Of a stretch of 64,000 bases of DNA, positions 8,995 through 18,094 are shown in pieces. The stretch is taken from NCBI RefSeq assembly GCF_030534315.2, contig NZ_CP130558.2, positions 1,664,501-1,728,500 on the forward strand, in the 5' to 3' direction. The position numbers were made by a program, and so were the translations under genes. Under the pieces are notes generated by a model. It was not told the origin of the DNA, did not search any database, and saw nothing but the letters and a program-made list of their open reading frames with translations. This stretch comes from Thermoanaerobacterium sp. CMT5567-10. Its GTDB lineage: Bacteria; Bacillota; Thermoanaerobacteria; Thermoanaerobacterales; Thermoanaerobacteraceae. Each line of letters starts with the position of its first letter. Within the stretch, counting starts at the first letter, position 1.

Positions 8995-9270
8995 ATGTCA
9001 GGCAACAATAACAATAGTAGCAATGTTAAAGAAAATTCTGCTCAAAAGAGAAAAAACAGAAAAGCAAAAAAGCGTGTCTGTGCTTTTTGTGCCGACAAGA
9101 TAGATTATATAGATTATAAAGAAGTTGGTAAGTTGCGTAAGTATATAACCGAAAGAGGCAAGATATTGCCTAGAAGGATAACTGGGAATTGTGCAATACA
9201 CCAAAGACAGCTTACAGTTGCCATAAAAAGAGCAAGACAAATTGCACTACTACCATATACAGTCGAATAA
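8995..9270 (+). CDS. rpsR: 30S ribosomal protein S18
   Basis: The protein has the S18 core [32 protein letters not shown] and [20 protein letters not shown]. The N-terminal extension is rich in Asn and Lys. Cysteines in CAFC and GNC suggest a zinc-binding (C+) form. ATG 8995 follows AAGGAGG. It is the last gene of the operon, with a terminator directly after. Confidence 0.97.
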   Translation: MSGNNNNSSNVKENSAQKRKNRKAKKRVCAFCADKIDYIDYKEVGKLRKYITERGKILPRRITGNCAIHQRQLTVAIKRARQIALLPYTVE

Positions 9271-9279
9271 TGATATAAT

Positions 9280-9307
9280 AGAGAGGGCGCAGCCCTCTCT
9301 TGTTTTT
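9280..9307 (+). terminator. terminator of rpsF-ssb-rpsR operon
   Basis: AGAGAGGGC (9280-9288) pairs with GCCCTCTCT (9292-9300) around a GCA loop, followed by TGTTTTT. Confidence 0.9.
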
Positions 9308-9329
9308 CATGTGTATAAGGTGGGATATT

Positions 9330-9629
9330 ATGGATAATAATTTTGATATAACGAAGAATATCAAAAGCTTAGAAAATTTAAAAGTAGAGCTTTTAGATAG
9401 AACGGCATCTATATTCAAGAATTTTAATAATGATGATATATCACTAGAGCTGATTGATAATATATGCCATGTGATAATTACTGGGTATTTGTTGGGAAAT
9501 AAATTAGGATATGATTTTAGAGAAATTGACGAGGAAATCTTAAAGCGCATGAGATCTATTTTGGCAGAAATCGATGGAGAGGGTTCGGAGAATTATAAAG
9601 ATCTTATTGCCTATCTTAAAAAGAGGTAA
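9330..9629 (+). CDS. MazG-like family protein
   Basis: This 99-residue all-alpha protein has FDITKNIKSLENLKVELLD, a DNICHVIITGYLLGNKLGYDF helix and a C-terminal DEEILKRMRSIL region. It resembles the short MazG-like proteins found beside rpsR in thermophilic Clostridia. MazG proteins are nucleotide pyrophosphohydrolases, but the ExxE and ExxD metal ligands are not obvious here, so catalysis is uncertain. ATG 9330 follows AAGGTGGG. Confidence 0.6.
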   Translation: MDNNFDITKNIKSLENLKVELLDRTASIFKNFNNDDISLELIDNICHVIITGYLLGNKLGYDFREIDEEILKRMRSILAEIDGEGSENYKDLIAYLKKR

Positions 9630-9652
9630 GATTTATACATGGAGGCGCAGAG

Positions 9653-10549
9653 ATGGATAGCAAAAACATTGCAAATGCAGCTATTATGGCGGCTATGGCG
9701 GTTATAATTGTTTTAGTTGGTGCATACGTACCACCGCTTTTTTTCATACTTTTTTTTGTACCAGTGCCTATAAGCATTGTATCTATTAGAAGCGATTTAT
9801 TATATGGGATTTTATCCACTATTTTAGTTTTTATAGCTACATTTTTATTTACAGATATTATTACTGCATCAATAGTTGCAGTTATAAGTGTCATCGGAAT
9901 TATAATGGGTTATCTCATAAAAAAAGGAAATACACCTCGTGATGTTGTAATAGAGACTGGAGTGATATCTTTAGTTGGATTTGTTGGGCTATTGTATATT
10001 CTTAAAATATTTGGTATAAATGTAATAAATAGTATTTTAAATGATTATGCACAAATTGGAAATGAGGTTTTAGCATTTTATAAAAATACCCCCAATGAAG
10101 CTGCGGTTAGAAGCATGATAAATTATATGATAGACACTATTAAGGTTTTGCTGCCTTCAATTTTTGTCATAATGATTGCTATAGTTGTTGTGGCAAACTA
10201 TATGCTTTTGTCCAGGATAATGATGAAAGATCAGAAAGTAAAAAGATTGCCTCCATTTATGTTTTGGAGGATGCCGTACGTGACGGGTTGGATATTTATC
10301 GGTGCCCTTTTATATCAGTATTTTGTAAATTCCAGTATAGTGGCGTCTAATCTTTTGCTTCTTCTGTCTATTGGATTTACTATAAGCGGCTTTTCTTACG
10401 TTAAATATTATATGACTAAGAAATTCAACATGAATTCTGGACTTAGCAATGTCATCTTGATAATTTTATTTATATTTCCTGTGACTTTTTCTTTAATGGC
10501 GTTATTGGGTGTTATCGACACAAGCATGAATTTAAGGAAATTTACTTAG
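9653..10549 (+). CDS. YybS family (DUF2232) membrane protein
   Basis: The protein is 298 residues with about eight membrane helices. It starts with AAIMAAMAVIIVLVGAYVPP and contains a conserved ILLPSIFVIM-like region followed by RMPYVTGWIF near the C-terminus. This is the DUF2232/YybS pattern, and the gene precedes gdpP as in Bacillus (yybS-yybT). The function is unknown; the fold resembles ECF-type S components. A GGAGGCG ribosome binding site is present. Confidence 0.82.
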   Translation: MDSKNIANAAIMAAMAVIIVLVGAYVPPLFFILFFVPVPISIVSIRSDLLYGILSTILVFIATFLFTDIITASIVAVISVIGIIMGYLIKKGNTPRDVVIETGVISLVGFVGLLYILKIFGINVINSILNDYAQIGNEVLAFYKNTPNEAAVRSMINYMIDTIKVLLPSIFVIMIAIVVVANYMLLSRIMMKDQKVKRLPPFMFWRMPYVTGWIFIGALLYQYFVNSSIVASNLLLLLSIGFTISGFSYVKYYMTKKFNMNSGLSNVILIILFIFPVTFSLMALLGVIDTSMNLRKFT

Positions 10550-10589
10550 AAAGTTATCGCCTTTGCATTTGATCTAAGGGGATGTGGAT

Positions 10590-12557
10590 ATGTTTGATAA
10601 AAAATTTTACAAATTGATATCCTCTGTAAGTTTACTTAATGTAATTTTATCAGCGGTTCTGACGATTACAGTTTTATATTATAATATTTATATAGGTTTT
10701 GCATCAATGGTATTGCTGATATACATTTTGTACTTAGAGTACAAAGGAGAAAAAAAGAAGCGGACAGAATTTGATAAGTACATTGAAAGACTTTTTTTTA
10801 GTGTTGATAAGGCATCTGGCAATGTATTATCACTTTTGCCTATACCAGTCGCTTTAATGAGCGATGAGGGAAATATAGTATGGTATAATTCATGTTTTGC
10901 TCAAAATTTTGAAGATAAGAAAGACATAAATAATGTTATTTTAAAATATGCTAAATCAAAAAAAGATGATAAGTATCATTTTAAAATAGGCAATAAATAC
11001 TATTACATGATGAGCATATTGTCTCAACCTAAAAGGAAAAAGTCTAAAGACAATCATACTTATTATAATATTTTCATTTTTGACGAAACTGATTACATGG
11101 AAATATCAAAGAAACTTATAAATTCTCAACCAGTTTTAGGCTACATACTTGTAGACAATTATGAAGAAGCACTTCAGTCTGCAGATGATTTAAATAGGCC
11201 TGTTATTGCGGCAGAGATTGAACGAAGACTTAATATTTGGGCACAGTCTATGAATGCATATATAATTAAATATGCTAATGATAGGTACATCTTTGTTACA
11301 CAAGAGAGCGATCTTAATAATCTAGAAGAAAATCGATTTGAAATACTTGACTTCATAAGAGATATAAATGTGGGCAACAAAATTCCTATAACATTGAGTA
11401 TAGGTGTTGGCGCTGATTCACCTGAGTTCAGCAAATTGAATGAGTATGCAACATCTGCAATTGATTTAGCTTTAGGCAGAGGCGGAGACCAAGCCGTTGT
11501 AAAAAAGGGTGAAAAAATTTTGATTTACGGTGGTAAAACACAAGCTGTTGAAAAAAGGACAAAAGTCAAAGCTAGAGTTGTATCACATGCAATAAGAGAG
11601 CTTATTGAGGAGTCTTCTAATGTTTTGGTGATGGGACATAATTTTATGGATTTTGATTCTTTAGGTGCAGCAATTGGTATGTACAGGTGTGCTGTATCAC
11701 TTGGAAAAGAAGCTAAGATAATTTTAGATAAATCGAATCCAGCAATAGAAACCCTCTTAGAAAAGATAGAAAGAGACGAGGAATATGCAAATCCATTTAT
11801 AGATGTAAGCAATGTAAAAAGTGTCGTTAATCAGAAAACATTGCTTATAGTAGTAGATGCTCACAGACCAAGTTATTTAACGTATCCTGAATTGGTAAAT
11901 CTTGTAGAGAGGATAATAGTTATAGATCACCATAGAAGGGGAAAGGAGTTTATAGACAAGGCATTGCTTGTTTACCTTGAGCCGTACGCATCTTCTACGT
12001 GTGAGCTTGTGACGGAGATATCCCAGTATATTAAAGATAAAGTAGACTTAAAACCTATAGAGGCGGAAGCTTTACTTGCTGGAATAACGGTTGATACAAA
12101 AAATTTTACATTTAGGACAGGTGTAAGGACGTTTGAAGCAGCATCTTATTTGAGGAGGAAAGGAGCCGATACCATATCTGTCAAGATGCTATTTCAAAAT
12201 GATTTAAAATCGTATATAATAAAATCTACGATAGTTAAAAATGCGGAAATAACAAAAGAAGGAATAGCAATTGCTGTAAGTCCTGAAGAGACTGACAATG
12301 TGATTGCTGCTCAAGCTGCAGACGAGCTTTTAAACATAAAAGGTGTTCAGGCATCTTTTGTCGTATTTAAAAGGCATGACGACGTGGCTATCAGCGGAAG
12401 ATCTATAGGAGATATAAATGTTCAGGTAATACTTGAAAAACTTGGAGGCGGTGGACATTTAACTGTTGCAGGTGCGCAGGTTAAAAAACCGCTTCAAAAT
12501 GTAATAGATGATTTGAAGAAAGCTATTGATGAATACTTTAAGGAAGGTGAATTGTAA
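10590..12557 (+). CDS. gdpP: c-di-AMP phosphodiesterase GdpP (YybT)
   Basis: The protein has two N-terminal membrane helices, a PAS-like sensor (about residues 80-170), a degenerate GGDEF domain, then DHH and DHHA1 domains. The DHH metal site is visible as [22 protein letters not shown] and IVIDHHRRG, with [12 protein letters not shown] in DHHA1. It cleaves c-di-AMP to pApA and so controls potassium and turgor homeostasis. ATG 10590 is preferred over GTG 10584 for spacing from AAGGGG. Its TAA overlaps the rplI start. Confidence 0.95.
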   Translation: MFDKKFYKLISSVSLLNVILSAVLTITVLYYNIYIGFASMVLLIYILYLEYKGEKKKRTEFDKYIERLFFSVDKASGNVLSLLPIPVALMSDEGNIVWYNSCFAQNFEDKKDINNVILKYAKSKKDDKYHFKIGNKYYYMMSILSQPKRKKSKDNHTYYNIFIFDETDYMEISKKLINSQPVLGYILVDNYEEALQSADDLNRPVIAAEIERRLNIWAQSMNAYIIKYANDRYIFVTQESDLNNLEENRFEILDFIRDINVGNKIPITLSIGVGADSPEFSKLNEYATSAIDLALGRGGDQAVVKKGEKILIYGGKTQAVEKRTKVKARVVSHAIRELIEESSNVLVMGHNFMDFDSLGAAIGMYRCAVSLGKEAKIILDKSNPAIETLLEKIERDEEYANPFIDVSNVKSVVNQKTLLIVVDAHRPSYLTYPELVNLVERIIVIDHHRRGKEFIDKALLVYLEPYASSTCELVTEISQYIKDKVDLKPIEAEALLAGITVDTKNFTFRTGVRTFEAASYLRRKGADTISVKMLFQNDLKSYIIKSTIVKNAEITKEGIAIAVSPEETDNVIAAQAADELLNIKGVQASFVVFKRHDDVAISGRSIGDINVQVILEKLGGGGHLTVAGAQVKKPLQNVIDDLKKAIDEYFKEGEL

Positions 12558-13000
12558 TGAAAGTGATTTTGCAAAAAGATGTAAAGGGCATAGGTAAAGC
12601 AGGAGATATAGTAAATGTAAGCGATGGTTATGGCAGGAATTATCTTTTGCCACGTGGGCTTGCTATAGATGCCACGAAGTCCAATATAAATGTGCTTAAT
12701 GAAAAGAAGAAGGCAGAGGAGAAAAAAAGGCAGAAAGAGGTGGAAGCAGCACAAGAGATAGCAAAAAAGCTTTCACAGGAGACAATTAAGCTTAAAGTAA
12801 AGACAGGGGAAAATGGTAAACTGTTTGGTTCTATAACGTCTAAGGATATACAAGATGAGTTAAATAAAAGAGGATACAATATAGACAAAAAGAAAATAAA
12901 TCTTGCTGATGCAATAAAAACGACAGGTACATTTAATGTAGATGTAAAATTGTACCCAGGCATACAGGCAAAAATAAAAGTAGAGGTTGTAGGCGAATAA
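12557..13000 (+). CDS. rplI: 50S ribosomal protein L9
   Basis: The 147-residue protein has the N-domain [19 protein letters not shown] followed by [10 protein letters not shown] charged connecting helix rich in Lys/Glu and the C-terminal domain with [12 protein letters not shown] complete it. This is full-length bL9. It is translationally coupled to gdpP and followed by dnaB, the usual order. Confidence 0.97.
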   Translation: MKVILQKDVKGIGKAGDIVNVSDGYGRNYLLPRGLAIDATKSNINVLNEKKKAEEKKRQKEVEAAQEIAKKLSQETIKLKVKTGENGKLFGSITSKDIQDELNKRGYNIDKKKINLADAIKTTGTFNVDVKLYPGIQAKIKVEVVGE

Positions 13001-13071
13001 AATTTTTTTGTTGATGCAGGTCTTGGAGGTAAAAATTCACATGGTTTTGGTTGCTTTAAGGGGGGTATGAG

Positions 13072-14400
13072 ATGGAGTGGAATAAGATCCCTCCTCAAAA
13101 TATAGAGGCAGAGCAAGCTGTTTTAGGTGCAATGCTTTTATCAAGGGATGCCATAATCGATGCATCTGAGATAATTAAAGCAGATGATTTTTATAAAGAA
13201 TCAAACAAAAAGCTTTTTACAATCATTATGGATATGTTTGAAAAAAACATACCGGTTGATTTAGTTACTGTCGTTGATGAGTTGAGAAGGCAAAACCTTT
13301 TGGAGGCTGTTGGGGGACTTGACTATATAACAAATTTATCATCCAGTATTGTTACTACTGCAAATGTATCGTATTATGCAAAGATGATTAGGGAAAAGGC
13401 TACATTAAGGCGCCTTATCCAAGCTTCATCTGAAATAATGGAAATGGGATATAGCGGCGGCGATATCCATGATGTATTGGATGCGGCAGAACAAAAGATA
13501 TTTGATATAGCGCAAGGAAGGAACACTGAAAATTTTTATCCCATAAAAGACGTCTTGATGGATACATTTTATAATATAGAGAATCTCTATAAAAATAAAG
13601 GGCATATGACTGGTGTACCGTCGGGTTTTCCGGATCTGGACTTGAAGACATCTGGTTTTCAGCCATCAGACTTTATACTTTTGGCAGCGAGGCCTTCAAT
13701 GGGTAAAACATCATTTGCTTTAAACATTGCAGAAAATGCGGCGCTGGCTCTTAAAGAACCTGTTGCAATATTTAGCCTTGAGATGTCAAAAGAGCAGCTT
13801 GTAAATAGACTTATATGTTCTACAGCAAATATCGATAGCCAGAAATTAAGGACTGGCAATTTAGATGATGATGATTGGCCAAGACTTGCTGCTGCAATGG
13901 CACCTCTTTCCACAGCACCAATATACATTGATGATACACCTGGCATATCTGTGATGGACATAAGGGCAAAGTGTAGAAGACTAAAGCTGGAGAAAGGTTT
14001 ATCATTGGTGCTTATAGATTACTTACAGCTTATGCAAGGAAGAGGAAATTCGGAAAGCCGTCAGCAAGAAGTTTCAGAGATATCAAGGTCTTTAAAAGGG
14101 CTTGCAAGGGAATTACAGGTTCCCATCATAACATTATCGCAGCTATCCCGTGCACCTGAGGCAAGATCAGACCATAGGCCAATTTTAAGCGATTTAAGAG
14201 AATCAGGTGCAATAGAACAGGATGCTGACATAGTGATGTTTCTCTACAGAGATGATTATTACAACAAAGACTCCGAAAAGAAAAATATAGCAGAGCTAAT
14301 CATTGCAAAACACAGAAATGGGCCAACAGGTACGATTGAGCTATTGTGGATGGGACAATATACGAAATTTGTAAGTATTGAAAAATATAGGACAGAATAG
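13072..14400 (+). CDS. dnaB: replicative DNA helicase DnaB
   Basis: This hexameric 5'-3' helicase of the replication fork has 442 residues. The N-terminal domain begins PPQNIEAEQAVLGAMLL. The RecA-like domain carries Walker A ARPSMGKTSFALN (about residue 207), Walker B LVLIDYLQLM, the LSQLSRAPE motif and the arginine-finger region QDADIVMFLYRDDYY. It follows rplI after 71 bases. The DnaD and DnaI proteins that load it are encoded later in the window (51092-53036). Confidence 0.97.
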   Translation: MEWNKIPPQNIEAEQAVLGAMLLSRDAIIDASEIIKADDFYKESNKKLFTIIMDMFEKNIPVDLVTVVDELRRQNLLEAVGGLDYITNLSSSIVTTANVSYYAKMIREKATLRRLIQASSEIMEMGYSGGDIHDVLDAAEQKIFDIAQGRNTENFYPIKDVLMDTFYNIENLYKNKGHMTGVPSGFPDLDLKTSGFQPSDFILLAARPSMGKTSFALNIAENAALALKEPVAIFSLEMSKEQLVNRLICSTANIDSQKLRTGNLDDDDWPRLAAAMAPLSTAPIYIDDTPGISVMDIRAKCRRLKLEKGLSLVLIDYLQLMQGRGNSESRQQEVSEISRSLKGLARELQVPIITLSQLSRAPEARSDHRPILSDLRESGAIEQDADIVMFLYRDDYYNKDSEKKNIAELIIAKHRNGPTGTIELLWMGQYTKFVSIEKYRTE

Positions 14401-14416
14401 GTAAGAAGGTATTTTT

Positions 14417-15094
14417 ATGTGTGAATATGATTATCTTAGGAAGATACCCTATTTCAATACTCTTAGCGAAAATTCATTAAAAGAATTGAATAAAATTGCC
14501 TGTAAAAAAGAGTACAAAAAAGGTAGCATTATTTTTTTTGAAGGTGATGAAGGAGATGCTATCTACTTTGTAAAAACAGGTAAAGTTAAGATTTCAAAAA
14601 CGTCACAACAAGGCAAAGAGCATATTATTAAAATCATGGAAAATGGAGATATATTTGCTGAATCCCTTCTATTTATAGGTGGGAAATACCCAGCTACAGC
14701 GGAAGCGATAGAAGACTCAATAGTTATCATCTTAAAAAACAAAGATATTGAAAATCTCATATTAAAGAATAACGAAATAGCCCTTGGTATAATAAAACTT
14801 ATGGCAAAAAGACTACAGAACGTTGCAGTTATAATTGAAAACCTGGCATTGAAGGATTCTTTAGGTAGGACTGTTTCTATACTTTTGACATTTGCAAGAG
14901 AAAAAGGTGTGAAAAATAAAGAAGGAATTGCTATAGAATTAAACTTAAGCAGACAAGACCTTGCCAACATGGTAGGGACGTCTCGAGAAAATATGACAAG
15001 AATTTTAAGTCAGTTAGACAAAGAAGGAGTTATAAAACTGGATAGGCATGCTATAATAATAAAAGATGTAAATGCGTTAAAAAATTTGTCATAA
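14417..15094 (+). CDS. Crp/Fnr family transcriptional regulator
   Basis: The 225-residue protein has an N-terminal cyclic-nucleotide-binding-like barrel (IIFFEGDEGDAIYFVKTGKVKI, then NGDIFAE) and a C-terminal winged helix (LSRQDLANMVGTSRENMTRILSQL). There is no FNR-type cysteine cluster, so the signal is unknown. It lies 16 bases after dnaB. The M-box magnesium locus follows but has its own promoter. Confidence 0.88.
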   Translation: MCEYDYLRKIPYFNTLSENSLKELNKIACKKEYKKGSIIFFEGDEGDAIYFVKTGKVKISKTSQQGKEHIIKIMENGDIFAESLLFIGGKYPATAEAIEDSIVIILKNKDIENLILKNNEIALGIIKLMAKRLQNVAVIIENLALKDSLGRTVSILLTFAREKGVKNKEGIAIELNLSRQDLANMVGTSRENMTRILSQLDKEGVIKLDRHAIIIKDVNALKNLS

Positions 15095-15099
15095 ATTTG

Positions 15100-15128
15100 T
15101 TGTATACATAAAGATTGTATGTTATAAT
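15100..15128 (+). promoter_or_regulatory. sigma-A promoter of the M-box transcript
   Basis: TTGTAT (15100-15105) and TATAAT (15123-15128) are separated by 17 bases. The predicted start is about 15 bases upstream of the riboswitch. Confidence 0.7.
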
Positions 15129-15148
15129 TTATGTGCAATTAAATAAAG

Positions 15149-15308
15149 TTCGTTAAGTGAGGCTCCTATGCGGATACATGCTGATGCCCGGAAACATCGA
15201 GAGATGCCAATGGGTCAACAGATTCTACCGTAACAAGGTTTAATCTAATTCAGCTGGTGAAACCTATGCCGCATAGTGCTAAAACCCAACGAGTGTGTTG
15301 AGAAGAGA
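15149..15308 (+). promoter_or_regulatory. M-box (ykoK) Mg2+ riboswitch
   Basis: Conserved M-box blocks are seen in order: GTGAGGCTCCTATGCGGATA, CTGATGCCCGGAAACATCG, GCCAATGGGTCAACAGA, CAGCTGGTGAAACCTATGCC and GCATAGTGCTAAAACCC. ATGCGG near 15168 pairs with CCGCAT near 15270 to close the core. Mg2+ binding compacts the RNA and favours the terminator directly downstream, so the transport genes are expressed when Mg2+ is low. Confidence 0.93.
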
Positions 15309-15343
15309 GCCTTTTACTTTATTGTAAAAGGCTTAAATTTTTT
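15309..15343 (+). terminator. M-box-controlled terminator
   Basis: GCCTTTTAC (15309-15317) pairs with GTAAAAGGC (15324-15332) around TTTATT and is followed by a T-rich run. It is the expression platform of the riboswitch. Confidence 0.85.
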
Positions 15344-15358
15344 AAAAGGCAGGTGGTA

Positions 15359-15442
15359 ATGATGGACTCTGGCCCTTATAATAAGCGAATAAAATTTAAA
15401 AATTCAAAAAAGAATATGAGGGAGGAGTCTATCTTACCTTAA
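15359..15442 (+). CDS. 27-residue leader peptide ORF (uORF) upstream of mgtE-like gene
   Basis: The ORF starts with ATG-ATG after AAGGCAGGTGG and runs 27 codons to TAA 15440-15442. The product begins MMDSGPYNKR, is rich in Lys/Arg/Asn in the middle and ends REESILP, with proline as the last residue. It lies between the riboswitch terminator and the transporter genes. Its last codons form the 5' arm of a hairpin whose 3' arm can instead pair with the next ribosome binding site. It may be a regulatory leader peptide. No homologue is known to me. Confidence 0.5.
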   Translation: MMDSGPYNKRIKFKNSKKNMREESILP

Positions 15443-15464
15443 ACTCCTCCCGGTGAAAAGGAGG
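15420..15464 (+). promoter_or_regulatory. alternative hairpins at the mgtE-like ribosome binding site
   Basis: GGGAGGAGT (15420-15428) pairs perfectly with ACTCCTCCC (15443-15451). The same 3' arm contains CCTCC (15446-15450), which can instead pair with GGAGG (15460-15464), the ribosome binding site of the gene at 15472. The structures are mutually exclusive and there is no U-tract, which suggests translational rather than transcriptional control. Confidence 0.5.
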
Positions 15465-15471
15465 TAATGAG

Positions 15472-16722
15472 ATGCCTATTTTAAGCCTTTATTTAAGCAG
15501 AATCTTAGGAAATAAGATATTTTTAAAAAATGGTGAAATCTTAGGAAGGTTAAAAGACATCGGCGTTTCAACGGCTATTCAGCATCCTGTAGCTATATCC
15601 ATGATAGTAAAAACGAGATTGGGCACTAAGACATACAAATGGGAGAATATGAAGATAACAAAAAAGTTTGGGCAGTATGAACTTGTGTGCAATAATCCAG
15701 TAGAAATAGAGAGCGTAGGTAATGTCTTGTACTTGTCTAAAAATGTACTTGACAAGCAGATTATAGACGTAAATGGAAGAAAAGTTGTAAGGGTAAATGA
15801 CATAAGGCTTGCATTTTTGGATAAGGACTTGTTTGCGATTGCTGTTGACATAGGAATTGAAGGAATTTTAAGAAGGCTTGGACTTGCAAAGCCGTTAAAA
15901 AGGATATTAAAGAGATTTGGCAAAACTATATCCAGCAAATTCATACTTTGGGAGGATATAGAAACAGTTTCTCGTTCAAATGAAAATATAATGTTATCAA
16001 AGACTTATCATAAATTGGCAACACTTCACCCTTCAGACCTTGCGGACATAATCGAAGATCTTGATTTAAAAACCGGTATAGATATATTTTCAAGCCTCGA
16101 GCATGGAAGAGCAGCAGATGTGCTGGAAGAGATGGAGACAGATACTCAAAGAAGCATATTAAACGAGCTACCTGTGTCTAAAGCTGCAGATATTTTGGAA
16201 GAAATGCCTGCAGATGAAGTAGCAGATATACTTGATGATCTGAATGAAGAAAAAGTTGAAGAACTGTTAAATGAAATGGAAAACAATGCCTCATTAGAAG
16301 TTAGAGAGCTGATGGAGTATCCCGAGTATGTTGTTGGAAGCTTGATGACGACTGATTTTGTGGCATTTGAGAATACTCTTTCCGTTGAAGAGGCAATACG
16401 TGAGCTGAGGCTTTTAAAACCTGATGAAGACATTATATATTATCTTTATATAGTCGATAAAACAAATAAACTTTTAGGAGCTGTAACATTAAGGGATTTA
16501 GTCATTTCGGAGCCAAACACTCTGTTAAATGATATTATGAATAAAGATATAATTTATACCAGAGATACAGACTCTATTAAGTCGCTTATAAAAACTGTGA
16601 CTAAGTACAACTTGGTGGCAATACCTGTCGTTGATGATGATATGAAGCTTTTAGGAACAGTACTTATAAACGATATTATATATGAACTGATGAAGAGCGG
16701 AAAGACGTACGCAAGGAGGTAG
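15472..16722 (+). CDS. soluble MgtE-N/CBS domain protein (Mg2+ sensor subunit-like)
   Basis: The 416-residue protein has a PRC-barrel-like N-terminal region (GNKIFLKNGEILGRLKDIGV). An acidic helical MgtE_N-like superhelix follows (HPSDLADIIEDLD, AADILEEMPADEVADILDDL), then a CBS pair (VGSLMTTDFVAFENTLSVEEA, VAIPVVDDDMKLLGTV). It ends there and lacks the five-helix pore of MgtE. In MgtE the N and CBS domains sense cytosolic Mg2+. Here they probably regulate the transporter encoded 6 bases downstream. M-box control supports a magnesium role. Confidence 0.85.
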   Translation: MPILSLYLSRILGNKIFLKNGEILGRLKDIGVSTAIQHPVAISMIVKTRLGTKTYKWENMKITKKFGQYELVCNNPVEIESVGNVLYLSKNVLDKQIIDVNGRKVVRVNDIRLAFLDKDLFAIAVDIGIEGILRRLGLAKPLKRILKRFGKTISSKFILWEDIETVSRSNENIMLSKTYHKLATLHPSDLADIIEDLDLKTGIDIFSSLEHGRAADVLEEMETDTQRSILNELPVSKAADILEEMPADEVADILDDLNEEKVEELLNEMENNASLEVRELMEYPEYVVGSLMTTDFVAFENTLSVEEAIRELRLLKPDEDIIYYLYIVDKTNKLLGAVTLRDLVISEPNTLLNDIMNKDIIYTRDTDSIKSLIKTVTKYNLVAIPVVDDDMKLLGTVLINDIIYELMKSGKTYARR

Positions 16723-16728
16723 TGTGAA

Positions 16729-17964
16729 GTGACAAAGAGGAAGACATTTCTTACAAATTTATTGATATTTCTGTCTATTTTAGGCCCAGGCATTATAACT
16801 GGAAGTGTAGATAATGATGCAGGTGGCATAACGACGTATTCTGTGGCAGGTGCCATTTACGGATATAAATTGCTTTGGACATTGATACCATCATTTATTG
16901 TCTTAATAGTGATTCAAGAGATGAATGCTAGAATGGGTGTTGTAACAGGAAAAGGCTTGGCAGATCTCATAAGAGAAAATTTTGGTGTAAAAGTTACATT
17001 TTTTATTTTTCTTGGACTCCTCATTGCGGATATTGGCAACACTGCAACAGAGTTTGCCGGTGTAGCGGGCAGTATGGAGATTTTCGGCATTAGCAAGTAT
17101 ATAATGGTACCTTTAGCAGCTATTGCAGTTTGGCTTCTAATTGTCAAAGGGAATTATACGATAGCAGAAAAGGTGTTTTTGATATTTAGCGTATTTTTGC
17201 TATCTTATATAGTTTCAGCCCTTTTGGCACATCCGGATTGGAAAGCTATAGGTCAATCCATAATAAAACCTACGATGTCATTTAAAACTGATTATTTAAG
17301 CATGGTAATAGGTATCGTCGGTACTACAATAGCCCCTTGGATGCAATTTTACATGCAGTCATCTGTTATAGAAAAAGGCGTAAAAATAGAGGATTATAGG
17401 TACACTATTTGGGACGTTGTGATAGGCTGTATCGCAACAGTAGCTGTAGCATTTTTCATAATAGTAGCTTGTGCATCCACACTTCATGTTAACGGAATAA
17501 AGATAAACGAGGCAAAGGATGCAGCTATGGCTTTAAGGCCGCTGGCTGGTGAGTTGGCTTCAGGTGTATTTGCATTTGGGCTTTTTATTGCGTCGATTTT
17601 TTCTGCTGCAATACTTCCAGTGGCAACGGCATTTTACATCTGTGAGGCATTTGGGTTTGAAGCAGGTATAGACAAAAGGCTTGATGAAGCTCCAGAATTT
17701 TATACACTCTTTACGGCTATAATTGTCATAGCTGTTGCCATAATATTGATTCCTCATGCACCACTTATTACCATAACAATATGGACACAGGTATTGAACG
17801 GCATTTTATTGCCGGTAGTTTTAATATCTATGATGCTACTTGTAAATAATAAAGAAATAATGGGTAAATACGTAAACAGTCCTGCAAAAAATGTTATTGG
17901 TTGGGGAACTACAATTGTATTGATTTCACTAACCGCAATTCTTATGGTGTTTTCATTTGTATAA
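16729..17964 (+). CDS. Nramp-related Mg2+ transporter
   Basis: The 411-residue protein has about eleven membrane helices with the Nramp fold. The TM1 motif is GSVDNDAGG (around residues 25-33) instead of the classical DPGN. In TM6, IAPWMQFYMQ (residues 201-210) replaces the usual VMPHNLYLHS, so the metal-selective Met is Ala202. These changes are those reported for Nramp-related magnesium transporters, which M-box riboswitches control in some Clostridia. GTG 16729 follows AAGGAGG with a 9-base gap. It is probably co-regulated with the CBS protein upstream. Confidence 0.87.
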   Translation: MTKRKTFLTNLLIFLSILGPGIITGSVDNDAGGITTYSVAGAIYGYKLLWTLIPSFIVLIVIQEMNARMGVVTGKGLADLIRENFGVKVTFFIFLGLLIADIGNTATEFAGVAGSMEIFGISKYIMVPLAAIAVWLLIVKGNYTIAEKVFLIFSVFLLSYIVSALLAHPDWKAIGQSIIKPTMSFKTDYLSMVIGIVGTTIAPWMQFYMQSSVIEKGVKIEDYRYTIWDVVIGCIATVAVAFFIIVACASTLHVNGIKINEAKDAAMALRPLAGELASGVFAFGLFIASIFSAAILPVATAFYICEAFGFEAGIDKRLDEAPEFYTLFTAIIVIAVAIILIPHAPLITITIWTQVLNGILLPVVLISMMLLVNNKEIMGKYVNSPAKNVIGWGTTIVLISLTAILMVFSFV

Positions 17965-17979
17965 AATTAAAGTATGTTT

Positions 17980-18007
17980 AAAGGCGGTATACCCGTCTTT
18001 TATTTTT
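17980..18007 (+). terminator. terminator of the magnesium operon
   Basis: AAAGGCGG (17980-17987) pairs with CCGTCTTT (17993-18000), one G-U pair, followed by TATTTTTT. Confidence 0.75.
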
Positions 18008-18094
18008 TATGTCAAAATGTTTAAAATATGTATTACAGTATATAAGTGTTGTTTTTGCGGTTTTAAAATGTTAAATTATAGATGAGGTGGTACT

